Below are positions 52,186 to 62,025 of a DNA stretch of 64,000 nucleotides, one piece after another; the stretch's first letter is position 1; every line of letters begins with the position of its first letter. The DNA is from Desulfovibrio legallii (GTDB lineage: Bacteria > Desulfobacterota > Desulfovibrionia > Desulfovibrionales > Desulfovibrionaceae): the NCBI RefSeq assembly GCF_900102485.1, contig NZ_FNBX01000001.1, positions 212,954 to 276,953 on the forward strand. The letters run 5' to 3'. The notes beneath the pieces were generated by a model that saw only the letters and a list, made by a program, of their open reading frames with translations, was not told where the DNA came from and ran no database searches. The translations under genes were made by a program, and so were the position numbers.

Positions 52186-53505
52186 CTAGTTGCGCAGCTC
52201 CCGCATTCTGGGCAGGCCTTTGACCAGCTGCAGGCCCATGCGCAGCTGGTTGTCGCGGGCCATCTGCTCTTGCACGTCGCCCTTGCTGTCTTTGGCCTTG
52301 GCCGGTTTCTTGGCCTTGCCGTTCTCCAGGTGCCGGTTGAGGTCCTGCTCGCGCAGGAGGAAGCGGGCGTCCTTATCCTCGGCGCGGGGCTGCTCAAAGG
52401 GGATTTCCAGATCCGGCACAATGCCCTCGGCCTGGATGGAGCTGCCGTTGGGCGTGTAGTAGAGGGCCACGGTGAGCTTGAGGCCGGAGCCGTCGGCCAG
52501 GGGGATGATGTTCTGCACCGAGCCCTTGCCGAAGGAGCGTTCGCCCACGATGAGGGCGCGCTTCTGGTCGCGCAGCGCGCCGGCCACGATTTCCGAGGCC
52601 GAGGCGGAACCCGCGTTGATCAGCACCACCATTGGCACCCGCACGTCGCTGCTTTGCTTCTTTGCCGTGTAGACGCGCTCGGTATTCTCGCGGCGGCCCT
52701 TGATGGAGACGATGGTGCCCCCTTCAAGGAAAGCGTCGCTGACGTTGACGGCCTGGTCCAGCAGGCCGCCGGGATTGTTGCGCAGGTCCAGGACAATGCC
52801 TTTGAGGCCGCCCTGGGGTTTGCTTTCTTTTTCCGCGGCCTTGAGGGCCTCATGGAGCTCCTCGGTGGTGCGCTCGGAAAAGCGGGTGAGGCGCAGCCAG
52901 TAGTAGCCGTCCTCCAGTTTTTTGGATTTGACGCTGATGAGGGGGATGGCGTCGCGCACGATATGCACGGTCTGGGGAGATTTGGCGTCACTGTGCAGGA
53001 TGGTGAGCTCCACTTCCGAACCTTTGGGGCCGCGGATGCGGGAGACCACTTCCTGCAAGGAAAGCTCCTGAGTGGCCTGGCCGTTGATGGAAAGGATCAC
53101 GTCGCCGGACTGCAGCCCGGCGCGGAAGGCAGGGGTATCCTCAATGGGCGTGACCACGGTCACCTGGCCGTTTTCCATAGAGATTTCAATGCCCACGCCG
53201 AAAAATTCGCCGGAGGTGGTCTCCTGCATTTCTTTGTATTCATCGGCGCTCAGGAAGGTGGAGTGGGGGTCAAGCCCCTGCAGCATGCCTTTGACGGCGC
53301 CGTTGATGAGATCCGCCTGGGTGACGTCGCGTACATAATAGCGCTCCACCAGGTCGAGCACCTGGCTGAAGCGTTTGAGGGCCTCGTATTTGTTGGGGGC
53401 CTCTTTGGGCGGTTCCTTTTTGTCGGCACCCAGCGCGGGGCCGTGCAGAACGGTCAGTCCAAGGCACAACACAAGGCAGAAACGGGAAAAAACGCGCATG
53501 ACCAT
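52186..53505 (-). CDS. ctp: C-terminal processing peptidase (S41)
   Basis: 439 aa from ATG 53505, preceded by GGGG about 7 bases upstream (a second ATG at 53499 is possible). Signal peptide VFSRFCLVLCLGLTVLHGPALG. The PDZ domain (about 90-175, with GVGIEISMENGQVTVVTPIE and AGLQSGDVILSING) precedes the S41 protease domain: catalytic Ser in GSASASEIVAGAL and Lys in SFGKGSVQ. Periplasmic processing of envelope proteins. In many Gram-negatives envC-ctp-yibQ are neighbours; no envC is seen here. Confidence 0.96.
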   Translation of the reverse strand: MVMRVFSRFCLVLCLGLTVLHGPALGADKKEPPKEAPNKYEALKRFSQVLDLVERYYVRDVTQADLINGAVKGMLQGLDPHSTFLSADEYKEMQETTSGEFFGVGIEISMENGQVTVVTPIEDTPAFRAGLQSGDVILSINGQATQELSLQEVVSRIRGPKGSEVELTILHSDAKSPQTVHIVRDAIPLISVKSKKLEDGYYWLRLTRFSERTTEELHEALKAAEKESKPQGGLKGIVLDLRNNPGGLLDQAVNVSDAFLEGGTIVSIKGRRENTERVYTAKKQSSDVRVPMVVLINAGSASASEIVAGALRDQKRALIVGERSFGKGSVQNIIPLADGSGLKLTVALYYTPNGSSIQAEGIVPDLEIPFEQPRAEDKDARFLLREQDLNRHLENGKAKKPAKAKDSKGDVQEQMARDNQLRMGLQLVKGLPRMRELRN

Positions 53506-53708
53506 GCTTACCCCACACGATGGGAATTTGACGCCGTGCCCCGTGGATAACGATGCGGGCGTACATCGGCGGATACTGACCCTTTTCAGCGCAAATTGCA
53601 ACGGCGCGGGCACCACGGGGCCCATGCCCGCGCGGCTTTTGGACCGCCGGCTGACGCATTGCGCGCGCAAGGGCGCGGCAGCTGTCGGGATTATTGCGCA
53701 AGGCCGGT

Positions 53709-54503
53709 TCAGCGGACGACGTAGCGCGGGCTCATGGCCCGCAGCAGGTTGTCGAACAGGCCGTCCAGCCCGCTGACGAATACGGCCACATGCTCGGCCA
53801 GCACTACCAGCAACAGCCCGGTAAAGAAAAAGCCCACCCCGATCTTGATGGGAAAGCCGAATTCCATGATGTGGATCTGCGGCGAGGTGCGCGAAACCAG
53901 CCCCAGGGAGACCTCCACCAGAAAAAGGGCAACCATGACCGGGGCCGCAATCTGCAGCGCCAGCACAAACATCTGCCCGGCCAGATGAAGAATCTGGTCC
54001 AGCACCACAGAACCCAGCAAGAGCCCCCCCGGCGGCACCAGCTTGAACGAGGCCGCAAAGCCCCGCAGCATGTAGAGGTGCCCGTTGAGGGCCAGAAAGG
54101 TCAGGGCCGTGACCATCCAGAGAAAAAAGGCCGTGATGCCCGTCTGGTTGCCGGTAAGGGGGTCGGCGAAGTTGATCATGGTGAAGCCCATCTGGAAGCC
54201 CAGCAGCTCCCCGCCGGCCTGCACGCCCATAAACAGAAAATTGACGGCCATACCCAGCACCATGCCCAGCACCACCTCGCCCAGGAGCATGAGGACCAGG
54301 TCGAAGGGGTGCTGCGGCAGGGGGGCCTGCACCGCTAGGCCAGGCCAGATTCCCAAGGAAAGCACAATGGTTATGGCGGCCTTGACCTGCACCGGGATGT
54401 TGTTGGTGGAAAAAATGGGCAGCATGAAGACCACGATGCTCACCCGCATGATGGTGAGCAGCAGGCTGAGCATGTCCGCCGGGTTGTAGTTGAAAACATC
54501 CAT
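53709..54503 (-). CDS. fliR: Flagellar biosynthesis protein FliR
   Basis: 264 aa, six predicted transmembrane helices. Family features: LPIFSTNNIPVQVKAAITI, GEVVLGMVLGMAVNFLF, GGELLGFQMGFTMINFADP, APVMVALFLVEVSLGLVSR and MEFGFPIKIGVG. It is part of the export-gate complex (FliP-FliQ-FliR) of the flagellar type III secretion system. No other flagellar gene is in the window, so it is separated from fliPQ and flhBA at least on this side. Confidence 0.95.
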   Translation of the reverse strand: MDVFNYNPADMLSLLLTIMRVSIVVFMLPIFSTNNIPVQVKAAITIVLSLGIWPGLAVQAPLPQHPFDLVLMLLGEVVLGMVLGMAVNFLFMGVQAGGELLGFQMGFTMINFADPLTGNQTGITAFFLWMVTALTFLALNGHLYMLRGFAASFKLVPPGGLLLGSVVLDQILHLAGQMFVLALQIAAPVMVALFLVEVSLGLVSRTSPQIHIMEFGFPIKIGVGFFFTGLLLVVLAEHVAVFVSGLDGLFDNLLRAMSPRYVVR

Positions 54504-54557
54504 GCCGTAACTTCTGCAAAAAGGCTGCCAAAAAGGGCGTCAGCCCTGGGACGGCAT

Positions 54558-54588
54558 AAAAAAAGCCGCCCTCCCGAGGGGGGGCGGC
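54558..54588 (-). terminator. Terminator of pal
   Basis: Minus strand GCCGCCC/GGGCGGC stem (54565-54571 with 54582-54588) and a run of seven T, 24 bases after the pal stop. Confidence 0.9.
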
Positions 54589-54611
54589 CGTACTGCCGAA
54601 GCAGGCGCGAA

Positions 54612-55079
54612 CTAGTGGGCGATCACGCGGAAGTCGTCGCGGCGGTTCTTGGACCACGCGGCTTCGTTGTTGCCCTGAACGGCCGGGTTTTCCTTGCCGT
54701 AGCTGATCATCTCAAGCTGGCTGGGGTTCACGCCCAGCATGACCATGTACTCGTAGGCGGCGCGGGCGCGGCGTTCGCCAAGGGCGAGGTTGTACTCCTG
54801 GGTGCCGCGTTCGTCGCAGTTGCCTTCGATGCGCACGCGGATGGAGGAGTATTTCTTGAGCAGGTCGGCCTTGGCCTTGAGCATGTCTTTGTATTCGGCT
54901 TTGATGTCGAACTTGTCAAAGTCAAAGTACACGCGGGCGTCGGTGATCTGCTGGATGGCGGCGCGCATTTCAGGGGTCATGCCGTCATCGTAGCCGGGTT
55001 CGCTGGTGGTTTTCTTCGCGCAGCCGAAACCGGCGGCAAGGGCCATGACCAGAGCGAGAATAAGAGCGTAGCGTTTCAT
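54612..55079 (-). CDS. pal: Peptidoglycan-associated lipoprotein
   Basis: 155 aa. The N-terminal signal MKRYALILALVMALAAGFGC ends in a Cys followed by AKK, but the lipobox reads G-F-G-C rather than the usual L-x-G/A-C. The OmpA-like peptidoglycan-binding domain (about 48-155) has VYFDFDKFDIKAEYKDML, IEGNCDERGTQEYN, LGERRARAAYEYM and SYGKENP. It anchors the outer membrane to peptidoglycan and is pulled by TolB. Ends the tol-pal gene set, 214 bp after tolB. Confidence 0.96.
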   Translation of the reverse strand: MKRYALILALVMALAAGFGCAKKTTSEPGYDDGMTPEMRAAIQQITDARVYFDFDKFDIKAEYKDMLKAKADLLKKYSSIRVRIEGNCDERGTQEYNLALGERRARAAYEYMVMLGVNPSQLEMISYGKENPAVQGNNEAAWSKNRRDDFRVIAH

Positions 55080-55292
55080 TGTGTCCTCCTGAACAGCTCA
55101 TTCTCCGAAAAATATGTTACCTTTCCTTTCTTCACACACACGAGGCCGTTTTGCCCTCGCATATAAGATGGTATCTGCAGTGAGAGTTTTGTCAAGAAGC
55201 GTGAGGCCTCTTTCGGCGCACTTTGTAAAATATTTTTTACCCGGTCGCAAAAAACCGCGCGGATCAAGGCGTTGCGGCCGGGTTTTTTCCGT
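55080..55292. other. Intergenic tolB-pal
   Basis: 213 bp with an AT-rich part (about 55085-55260) that may hold a separate pal promoter; no gene. Confidence 0.4.
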
Positions 55293-56609
55293 CTACTTTC
55301 CGGCCCCCGGCATGCCCCAGCGCGGGAAGGAGGCGGGGCCGCCGCCCGTGGGCACGCGCTTGGCGTCGCCGCCGTGCCTGGTGGTGAGGTAAATGCCGCG
55401 GCCGCCGCCCCTGGTGGAGGCAAAGGCGATGAAGTAGCTGTCCGCGCAGAAGGAGGGCTGCTCGTCGCTGCCGGGGCCGAAGGTGATCTGCCGTTCCATG
55501 CCCGTGAGCATATCCTGCACGAAGATGCGGTGGCCGAAGTCCGTCATGCGGCTGTAGACCACCAGGGTGCCGTCGGGCGAGAGGTTGGCCTCGGTATTGT
55601 AGGTGCCGTTCATGCTCACGCGGGTGGTGCTGCCGGAGCTGAGGTCTTTGAGGAAGATCTGCGGCCCGCCCAGCCGGGAGGAGGTAAAGGCCATCTTGGT
55701 GCCGGTTTTGTCAAAAGTGGGCGACACATTGATGGAGTTGCCCTGTTCCAGCACCCGTTCCTTCTGGAAAACGTGGTTCAGCTGAAAAATGACCGGATAC
55801 TTGCCGTTGGAAAGGGCCACGGCCACCTTGTTATCAGGCATGAAGGCGGGGCCGATGACCACGTTGCCGGGAAAGCGGATGCGCTGCACCTTGCCGGTGG
55901 AGCGGTCCCACACGCCCAGGGCGTGGGATTTCTGGTCAATGTGGGTAAAGACCACAAAGCGGCCGTCGGGCGACCAGGCCGGGGACATGGATTCGCCGGG
56001 CAGGTTGGTGATCTGCCGCAGATCCCGGCCCGTGGGCTTGACCAGCCAGACGTTGGCGCTGAGTTTGCCGGTCTTTTTCACAAAGGCGAGGGTGGAGCGG
56101 AAAAAGGAGCCGTTGCCCGTCAGGGCCTCCAGCAGGTCGGCGCAGAAGCGGTCGGCCACTTCCGGCAGGTCGCGGGAGGAAACCTTGGGGTACTCCTTGC
56201 CGAAGAGCCGCCCCCCCGTATTGGTTTCAAAGGCGCGGATCTGCACCGGCCTGGTGCCGCTGTCGCCCTCAGGCCAGAACGTGGTCACCACAATGTCGGA
56301 GCCGGCCAGCTGAAAGCGCTTGAAGTCCAGGCTCGGCGGTTCGTAGCCCGCTAGCAGCACGCCGCCCAGCACGGCCTTGGGGTCCGTAAGGCGCATAAAG
56401 GGCAGAAAGCTCAGGTTTTGCTCCACGATTTTTTGCAGATCCGCGCCCATGCCCGCGGCCTGCGTCTGCGGCCCCTTGATGGGCGCGGCCAGGGCCAGAT
56501 TGACGATGTTCTGGCCGGGGCCGTAGATATCCACGCGCATGGCGGCCTGCGCGCCGCCCTCCAGGGCCAGCCAGAGCCCCAGGATGAGGAGAAGCAGATG
56601 TTTTTTCAT
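55293..56609 (-). CDS. tolB: Tol-Pal system protein TolB
   Basis: 438 aa. Signal peptide HLLLLILGLWLALEGGAQA. The N-terminal Rossmann-like TolB domain is followed by a C-terminal six-bladed propeller with TolB/WD-like repeats: SPAWSPDGRFVVFTH, SPTFDKTGTKMAFTSSR, EANLSPDGTLVVYSR and QPSFCADSYFIAFAS. Periplasmic; it binds Pal and the TolA C-terminus. Follows the TonB-like gene by 141 bp. Confidence 0.96.
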   Translation of the reverse strand: MKKHLLLLILGLWLALEGGAQAAMRVDIYGPGQNIVNLALAAPIKGPQTQAAGMGADLQKIVEQNLSFLPFMRLTDPKAVLGGVLLAGYEPPSLDFKRFQLAGSDIVVTTFWPEGDSGTRPVQIRAFETNTGGRLFGKEYPKVSSRDLPEVADRFCADLLEALTGNGSFFRSTLAFVKKTGKLSANVWLVKPTGRDLRQITNLPGESMSPAWSPDGRFVVFTHIDQKSHALGVWDRSTGKVQRIRFPGNVVIGPAFMPDNKVAVALSNGKYPVIFQLNHVFQKERVLEQGNSINVSPTFDKTGTKMAFTSSRLGGPQIFLKDLSSGSTTRVSMNGTYNTEANLSPDGTLVVYSRMTDFGHRIFVQDMLTGMERQITFGPGSDEQPSFCADSYFIAFASTRGGGRGIYLTTRHGGDAKRVPTGGGPASFPRWGMPGAGK

Positions 56610-56750
56610 GGCGTTCCCATTCCTTCCTTACCGTAGCGGTCTTAAAATCCTGCGTTGAGAAAATCCGTCTGCGGCGCGCGGCAAAGCCCCGCCCAGGCGC
56701 AGGCCCGCGCACCGTTGCCGGAATCGGCCGCGGCGGGGCGGTCCGCCCCT

Positions 56751-57791
56751 TCAGGGACGGCGCAGCACAAGGGTCAGCTCCAGTCTGCCGCCCAGGCCCG
56801 GCGGGGGCGGCGGCACGCTGCCCGCCCGGCGTATGCCGAGCCGCACATACCTGTCAAGCAGCTTGTCGCCCGTATCCTGCAGCACGCTGAAATCCTTGAT
56901 GGCCCCGGTTTGCGGGTCCACTTCCAGACGCACGGGCACGCGGTATTCGCCGGGCGCAGTCTCCGCCGGAATGACGATGTGCTCGCGCAGCCGCCAGGAA
57001 ACGGCGCGCAGGTAACGCCGCCGGGCCGCGGCGTCACTGCGCTCTGTGTCCGCTGCGCTCTTCCGGGCGGAAGCCGCGGCAGGGGCCGGAGCAGCAGGGG
57101 CCGGTGCGTCTTGTGCGGCCGCCGGCGCGGTATTGCGGTCCTCGGTCTTGGAGAGCGCGGGCCGTCCGGCCTTGTCGGGGGCGGCGGGCGCAGGGGGCAA
57201 AGGCGGTGCGGCGGGCGCGGAAGCCGAGGCGGCCCTGCCCTGGGCCAGAGCCTCGGCCCGTTCGCGGGCGCGGGCTTCGGCCGCAGCGGCGCGGGCGTCG
57301 CTCAGGGCGGCTTCGGCCTTGGTGCGGGCGCGAACCTCGGCGCGCAGGGCCTCTTCGCTGCTGGGGGCTGTAACTCTGGGTTTGCCCTTGGGCGTGCCGG
57401 TCCAGAAGGCCAGGTGCACGTCCAGGGGCTGGGCGTAGGGCGGCGTGCCGTATCCGCCCCCCTGGCGCACGGCCCCGCAGGCGGAAATATCCAGCGCCTC
57501 CATGCCGGAGGCGCGCACCGGGGTGCAGTCCGTCACCGCGCCCCGTCCGTCCACCCGCACCTTCACCTGGACCACAAAGTCCCCTTTGAGGGCGGGCGGT
57601 GGCGCCCATACGGTCACAATCTTTTCCAGCATTTTTGCGGCGTAGCCGCCGCTCTGGTCCACAGCCACGGCAGCGGCGGCGCGGGCCTGGGGCAGAGCGG
57701 GGCCCCACAGGCCGAGCAGCGCGCCCGCCATAAGGCAGGCCGCCGCTGCCGCAACGGCGAAAGCGCGGTGCAGTGCGGTGGGAGAAGGCAT
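56751..57791 (-). CDS. Extra TonB/TolA-domain protein in the tol operon
   Basis: 346 aa. A signal or anchor segment (about 9-38) is followed by two regions resembling TonB C-terminal domains: one at about 50-130 (DFVVQVKVRVDGRGAVTDCT) and one at about 262-346 (YRVPVRLEVDPQTGAIKDFS, LLDRYVRLGIRRAG). Between them lies an Ala/Pro-rich coiled-coil-like linker (about 143-255). It occupies the slot after tolA. It is likely periplasmic and may bridge TolA-like force transfer or act in place of CpoB, which is absent; that is inference. 59 bp after tolA. Confidence 0.78.
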   Translation of the reverse strand: MPSPTALHRAFAVAAAAACLMAGALLGLWGPALPQARAAAAVAVDQSGGYAAKMLEKIVTVWAPPPALKGDFVVQVKVRVDGRGAVTDCTPVRASGMEALDISACGAVRQGGGYGTPPYAQPLDVHLAFWTGTPKGKPRVTAPSSEEALRAEVRARTKAEAALSDARAAAAEARARERAEALAQGRAASASAPAAPPLPPAPAAPDKAGRPALSKTEDRNTAPAAAQDAPAPAAPAPAAASARKSAADTERSDAAARRRYLRAVSWRLREHIVIPAETAPGEYRVPVRLEVDPQTGAIKDFSVLQDTGDKLLDRYVRLGIRRAGSVPPPPPGLGGRLELTLVLRRP

Positions 57792-57850
57792 GGCGTCCGT
57801 CCTCCTCTGATGGTTGTGCGGCCCCGCGCGCGGCGGCGCAAAGGCCGACG

Positions 57851-58828
57851 CTAGCGCCCCATGAGCTCGTCCAGGGTGAACACCAGGTCCAGGTCAGTGT
57901 ATTCCGCCGAGGGCGGCGGGGGGAACTGGCCGCTCTGGCTGGTGCGGATAACGGCGTTCACCGCCGAAGCGTCAAACTGGGCGTTGCCTGAGCCGCGCGT
58001 CACCGTGGTCTGCTGCACGCGGCCCTGCATGTCCACCTTTACATTGACCACGCAGACCAGGTTGACGCGCCCGGCCGAGGCAAAACCCCAGTTGGGGCGC
58101 ACGGCCAGCATGACCTGGCCCATATATACGTCGCCCAAGCCCCCGCCGCCGGGGCCGGAACCCTCCCCCCCGCCGCCGCCGCGGTTGCCGCCGGCCCGGC
58201 GCTGGGCCTGGGCCAGGGCCTGCTCCACAGCGTTGCCCCGGTCACCGGAGTCAGCGCGGGAAGAGGCCTTGCGGGCGTGCTGCAGGGCCGCGGCCACAGG
58301 GTCAACAGCGGAACTTTTGCCGTTTTTGTCCGCCTTTTTGCTGGGCTGCGGTTTGGCCGGTTCCGGTTTTTTCGTCTCTTTGGGGGCTTCCTTTTTGGGC
58401 TCTTCCTTGGGCTTGGGCTTATCCTGCTTTTTCTGGGCGATGGGCTTGGCGTCTTCCTTGGGGGCGGGCTTAGGCTCCGGTTTGGGCTCGTGCTTGGGCT
58501 CTGGCTTGGGTTCGGGCTTTTTAACGGGCGCTGCTTCCTGCCGGGGCGTGGGCGGCAGGGGGGAGGGCTCCTTGACTTCCACCCGTTCGGGGGCGGCCAC
58601 TTCGGCCTTGGGCGCGGGCGGCGTAGGGGCCAGGGGGCCCGCGCCGGGCTGGCCCATATGCCCGAGGATGGGCGAGGGCGTCCGGTTGCCGCCGGGCGCG
58701 CCTTCCACCAGGCTGATCATGACCGGCGGCGTATCCAGGCGCACCGGCGGCCGGTTGGGCCAGAACCAGATGAGCAGGAATACCGCCAGATGCAGGCAGA
58801 AGGAGAGGACATAGGAGGCCATGCGCAT
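57851..58828 (-). CDS. tolA: TolA-like energy transducer (TonB C-terminal domain)
   Basis: 325 aa from ATG 58828 (a second ATG at 58822 is possible), four bases after the tolR stop. A single N-terminal transmembrane helix (ASYVLSFCLHLAVFLLIWFW) is followed by a long Pro/Lys/Glu-rich spacer with KPEPKPEPK-type repeats (about 85-175). The C-terminal TonB-like domain (about 235-325) has VNVKVDMQGRVQQTTVTRGS and FDASAVNAVIRTS. It spans the periplasm to couple TolQR proton flow to TolB/Pal. TonB is the alternative name; the tolQR context favours TolA. Confidence 0.87.
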   Translation of the reverse strand: MRMASYVLSFCLHLAVFLLIWFWPNRPPVRLDTPPVMISLVEGAPGGNRTPSPILGHMGQPGAGPLAPTPPAPKAEVAAPERVEVKEPSPLPPTPRQEAAPVKKPEPKPEPKHEPKPEPKPAPKEDAKPIAQKKQDKPKPKEEPKKEAPKETKKPEPAKPQPSKKADKNGKSSAVDPVAAALQHARKASSRADSGDRGNAVEQALAQAQRRAGGNRGGGGGEGSGPGGGGLGDVYMGQVMLAVRPNWGFASAGRVNLVCVVNVKVDMQGRVQQTTVTRGSGNAQFDASAVNAVIRTSQSGQFPPPPSAEYTDLDLVFTLDELMGR

Positions 58829-58832
58829 GGCG

Positions 58833-59291
58833 TTACCTGGAGCGGCGGCCCTGGCTGCGGTTGCTGCCGGCGGGGGCGGCGTCTTCGGGCTTTTCGGCGA
58901 TGATGCCGAGCTTTTCAATGCCCACGGCCTTGATGTGGCCCATGACCTCTACCACTGTGCCGTAGGGCACGGCTTTGTCCGCCTGGAGGAAGAGGGTCTT
59001 GTTCTTTTCTTTGACCAGGCGCTGCAGGTAGCCTTCCAGGTCTTCCATATTGTCCACGGCGTATTCATCCAGATAGATTTTGCCGTCGTTGCGCACGGTG
59101 AGCACCATATGGTCCGCGTCGGTGGGCAGAACCTCCACCTGCTTGGTCTGGGGCAGGTCCACATCCAGGCCCTGGCTCATCATGGGGGTGGCCACCATAA
59201 AGATGATAAGCAGGACGAGCATCACGTCCACAAAGGGCGTGACGTTGATGTCCGAAACGAATTTGTTGCCGCCGCCCACGTTCGCGCCCAT
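58833..59291 (-). CDS. tolR: Tol-Pal system protein TolR (ExbD/TolR family)
   Basis: 152 aa from [10 protein letters not shown] (ATG 59291). One transmembrane helix (about 20-40: [20 protein letters not shown]) carries the proton-conducting Asp of PFVDVMLV. A periplasmic domain follows with [17 protein letters not shown] and [15 protein letters not shown]. One base separates it from tolQ. Confidence 0.95.
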   Translation of the reverse strand: MGANVGGGNKFVSDINVTPFVDVMLVLLIIFMVATPMMSQGLDVDLPQTKQVEVLPTDADHMVLTVRNDGKIYLDEYAVDNMEDLEGYLQRLVKEKNKTLFLQADKAVPYGTVVEVMGHIKAVGIEKLGIIAEKPEDAAPAGSNRSQGRRSR

Positions 59292-59292
59292 C

Positions 59293-59988
<696 letters not shown>

Positions 59989-60560
59989 GCGGCCTCCCTG
60001 ATGACGACCCTCGGCATTGGCGGACACGGCCCCGGCGCGGCATCCTTGCGCGGCGCGCGGCGCTCTGCGGCGGGCTTGGGCGCGAAAGGTGCGGGGCGCG
60101 GGGCTGCGGGCCCGCCGGTACTGCGCGCAGAATGCACCGGCGGCTGCAAATTTTCAAGATTTATTTTAGAGTACCGGCTCATCCATGCGGGGCCGCGCAG
60201 GTCAGGGGCGGCCCCGCCGCCAGCGAAGCCTGTGTTCACATGTTTAACGCGGAAGTGCAAATGGCAACGCGCAGTTCGGGCAGCTGATTATTGATTGTAT
60301 AAACAGTCAAGCATAACAGGCTGGTATGGCGGCGGTTTGTTAATGTAGTGAACGCTGGCATGCTTGTTGCTTAAGAGGCGGCGGAACAGAAACCGCAGTG
60401 GGGCCGCTGGCCCGCTGCGGGCAGGTCGGCGCGCGCCCAGCGCGGGGGCCTGCGGGATGAATTGACAGCAAATTGCTATGAATTGCGCGGCCCCTCGGGC
60501 CCGCGCCCGCGCCGACACTGAGGGGCCGGATGCCCGGTCCTGCAATACATGGAGGTTCCC
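59989..60560. other. Divergent regulatory region tolQ / anion transporter
   Basis: 572 bp with no supported gene. 60270-60380 is AT-rich and contains the sigma-54-type element at 60356. The left part presumably holds the tolQ promoter. Confidence 0.5.
60356..60371 (+). promoter_or_regulatory. Sigma-54 (RpoN) promoter candidate
   Basis: TGGCATG-CTTG-TTGCT fits the consensus TGGCAYR-N4-TTGCW exactly, with GG (60357-60358) and GC (60369-60370) separated by 10 bases. It lies about 190 bases before the transporter start. Upstream AT-rich sequence could bind an enhancer-binding activator; no activator gene is in view. Confidence 0.72.
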
Positions 60561-61976
60561 ATGAGTTTGAGCGCCGAAAAAGTTCTCCGCATCAAGAGGA
60601 TCGTGGCGGTGCTGGCCGTCGGCCTCGGCATCGCCATCGCCTTGATGGATCCCCCCCAGGGGCTCACCCGGCAAGCCATGATCGCCTTGGGCATCGTGGT
60701 CTGGGCGGTGTTCTGGTGGATAACCCAGGTGGTGCCGGAATACGTCACCGCCATCATGATGTGCACGCTCTGGGCCGGCACCAAGTGCGTGAGCTTTCGG
60801 GTGGCTTTTGACAGTTTCTCCTCGCCCGGCTGGTGGATCATGGTGGGGGCCTTCGGCCTGGGGTCCATTGCGGGCAAAACGGGGCTGCTGCGTCGCATTT
60901 CGCTCTGGGTGCTCAGCCTGTTTCCGCCCACCTTCAACGGTCAGGTGCTGGGGCTGCTGGCCTCGGGCACGGTCATCAGCCCGCTGGTGCCCAGCATGAA
61001 CGCCAAGGCCGCGCTTTCTTCCCCCATCTCTCTGGCCATCAGCGATTCTCTGGGCGTGGAGCGCAAAAGCCCGGCGGCCTCTGGCCTGCTGGGGGCCTGT
61101 TACGGCGGCTTTGTGCTCATGGGCCACATGTTCCTGAGCGGCTCCTTCAGCCACTACATCATGATCGGCGCTTTGCCCGCGCCCTATAATCAGATCACCT
61201 GGCTGGACTGGATGCTCTGGTCCCTGCCCTGGGGCGTGGTCTGTTTCGCGGCCCTGGCGGGCTTCATCATGCTGCTCTATCGGCCTAAGCAGCCCGTCTC
61301 TCTGCCCAAGGGCTACGGCAAGGAGCAGCTCGCCAAGCTCGGCCCCATGACCAGAGACGAACGCATTGTGCTGGCGGTTATGCTCTGCGCTCTGGTCCTC
61401 TGGATGACGGAGCTCGTCCACGGCATCAGCGCTTCGGTGGTGGCGGTGACGGCCATGTGCGTGCTGCTGGGCCTGAAGGTCATGACGGCCAAAGATTTTA
61501 AGAACGGCATCGAGTGGCCCGCCGTCATGCTCATCGGCTGCGTGTTCAACATGGCCCCGGTTATCAAGGCTCTGGGCATTGACAAGTATCTGGGCGGCAT
61601 CTTCGGCTCGGTCATTGCCGGCCTGGCGGCCCAGCCCGCGCTTTTTGTCACGGCCATTGCCGTATCCATATTTATCGTCAAATTCCTGGTCACCAACATG
61701 ACCAGCGCGGCCATCATGTTTTCGCTCATCCTCACGCCCATTGCCGTGCAGGCGGGCATCCACCCCTGGATCATCATCTTCGTGGCCTTCTGCGCGGGCA
61801 ACATCTGGCTGCTCAAGTACCAGAACACCATCTACCTCTGCGCTCAGTTCGCCACCAAGGGCGAAATGAGCGACCACCTGCCCATGGTCAAGCTCTGCTT
61901 TGTCTTCATGGGCGTCGTCATTGTGGGCTCCATCGTGAGCATTCCCTACTGGCGGATGCTGGGTCTGCTGCCGTAG
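60561..61976 (+). CDS. SLC13/DASS family anion (dicarboxylate-type) transporter
   Basis: 471 aa from ATG 60561, with GGAGG 6-10 bases upstream. About 12 hydrophobic segments in two inverted halves. Helix-break motifs typical of DASS carriers are visible as VPSMNAKAALSSP in the first half and VTNMTSAAIMF in the second. These carriers move di- and tricarboxylates, 2-oxoglutarate or sulfate with sodium, or by exchange. The genes downstream encode a 2-oxoacid:ferredoxin oxidoreductase, so a 2-oxoacid or related dicarboxylate is the likeliest cargo; this is inference. Confidence 0.9.
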   Translation: MSLSAEKVLRIKRIVAVLAVGLGIAIALMDPPQGLTRQAMIALGIVVWAVFWWITQVVPEYVTAIMMCTLWAGTKCVSFRVAFDSFSSPGWWIMVGAFGLGSIAGKTGLLRRISLWVLSLFPPTFNGQVLGLLASGTVISPLVPSMNAKAALSSPISLAISDSLGVERKSPAASGLLGACYGGFVLMGHMFLSGSFSHYIMIGALPAPYNQITWLDWMLWSLPWGVVCFAALAGFIMLLYRPKQPVSLPKGYGKEQLAKLGPMTRDERIVLAVMLCALVLWMTELVHGISASVVAVTAMCVLLGLKVMTAKDFKNGIEWPAVMLIGCVFNMAPVIKALGIDKYLGGIFGSVIAGLAAQPALFVTAIAVSIFIVKFLVTNMTSAAIMFSLILTPIAVQAGIHPWIIIFVAFCAGNIWLLKYQNTIYLCAQFATKGEMSDHLPMVKLCFVFMGVVIVGSIVSIPYWRMLGLLP

Positions 61977-62025
61977 CCCCGCTTCTTCCGGAGTCGTCAC
62001 CCTACAAGCAAGGAAAGGGATCGCA

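Noticed and set aside
53506..54657. Extended upstream reading of the ctp frame through fliR
   Set aside because: The frame stays open by composition, but the signal peptide and ribosome-binding site fix ctp at 53505, and fliR occupies the upstream part in another frame.
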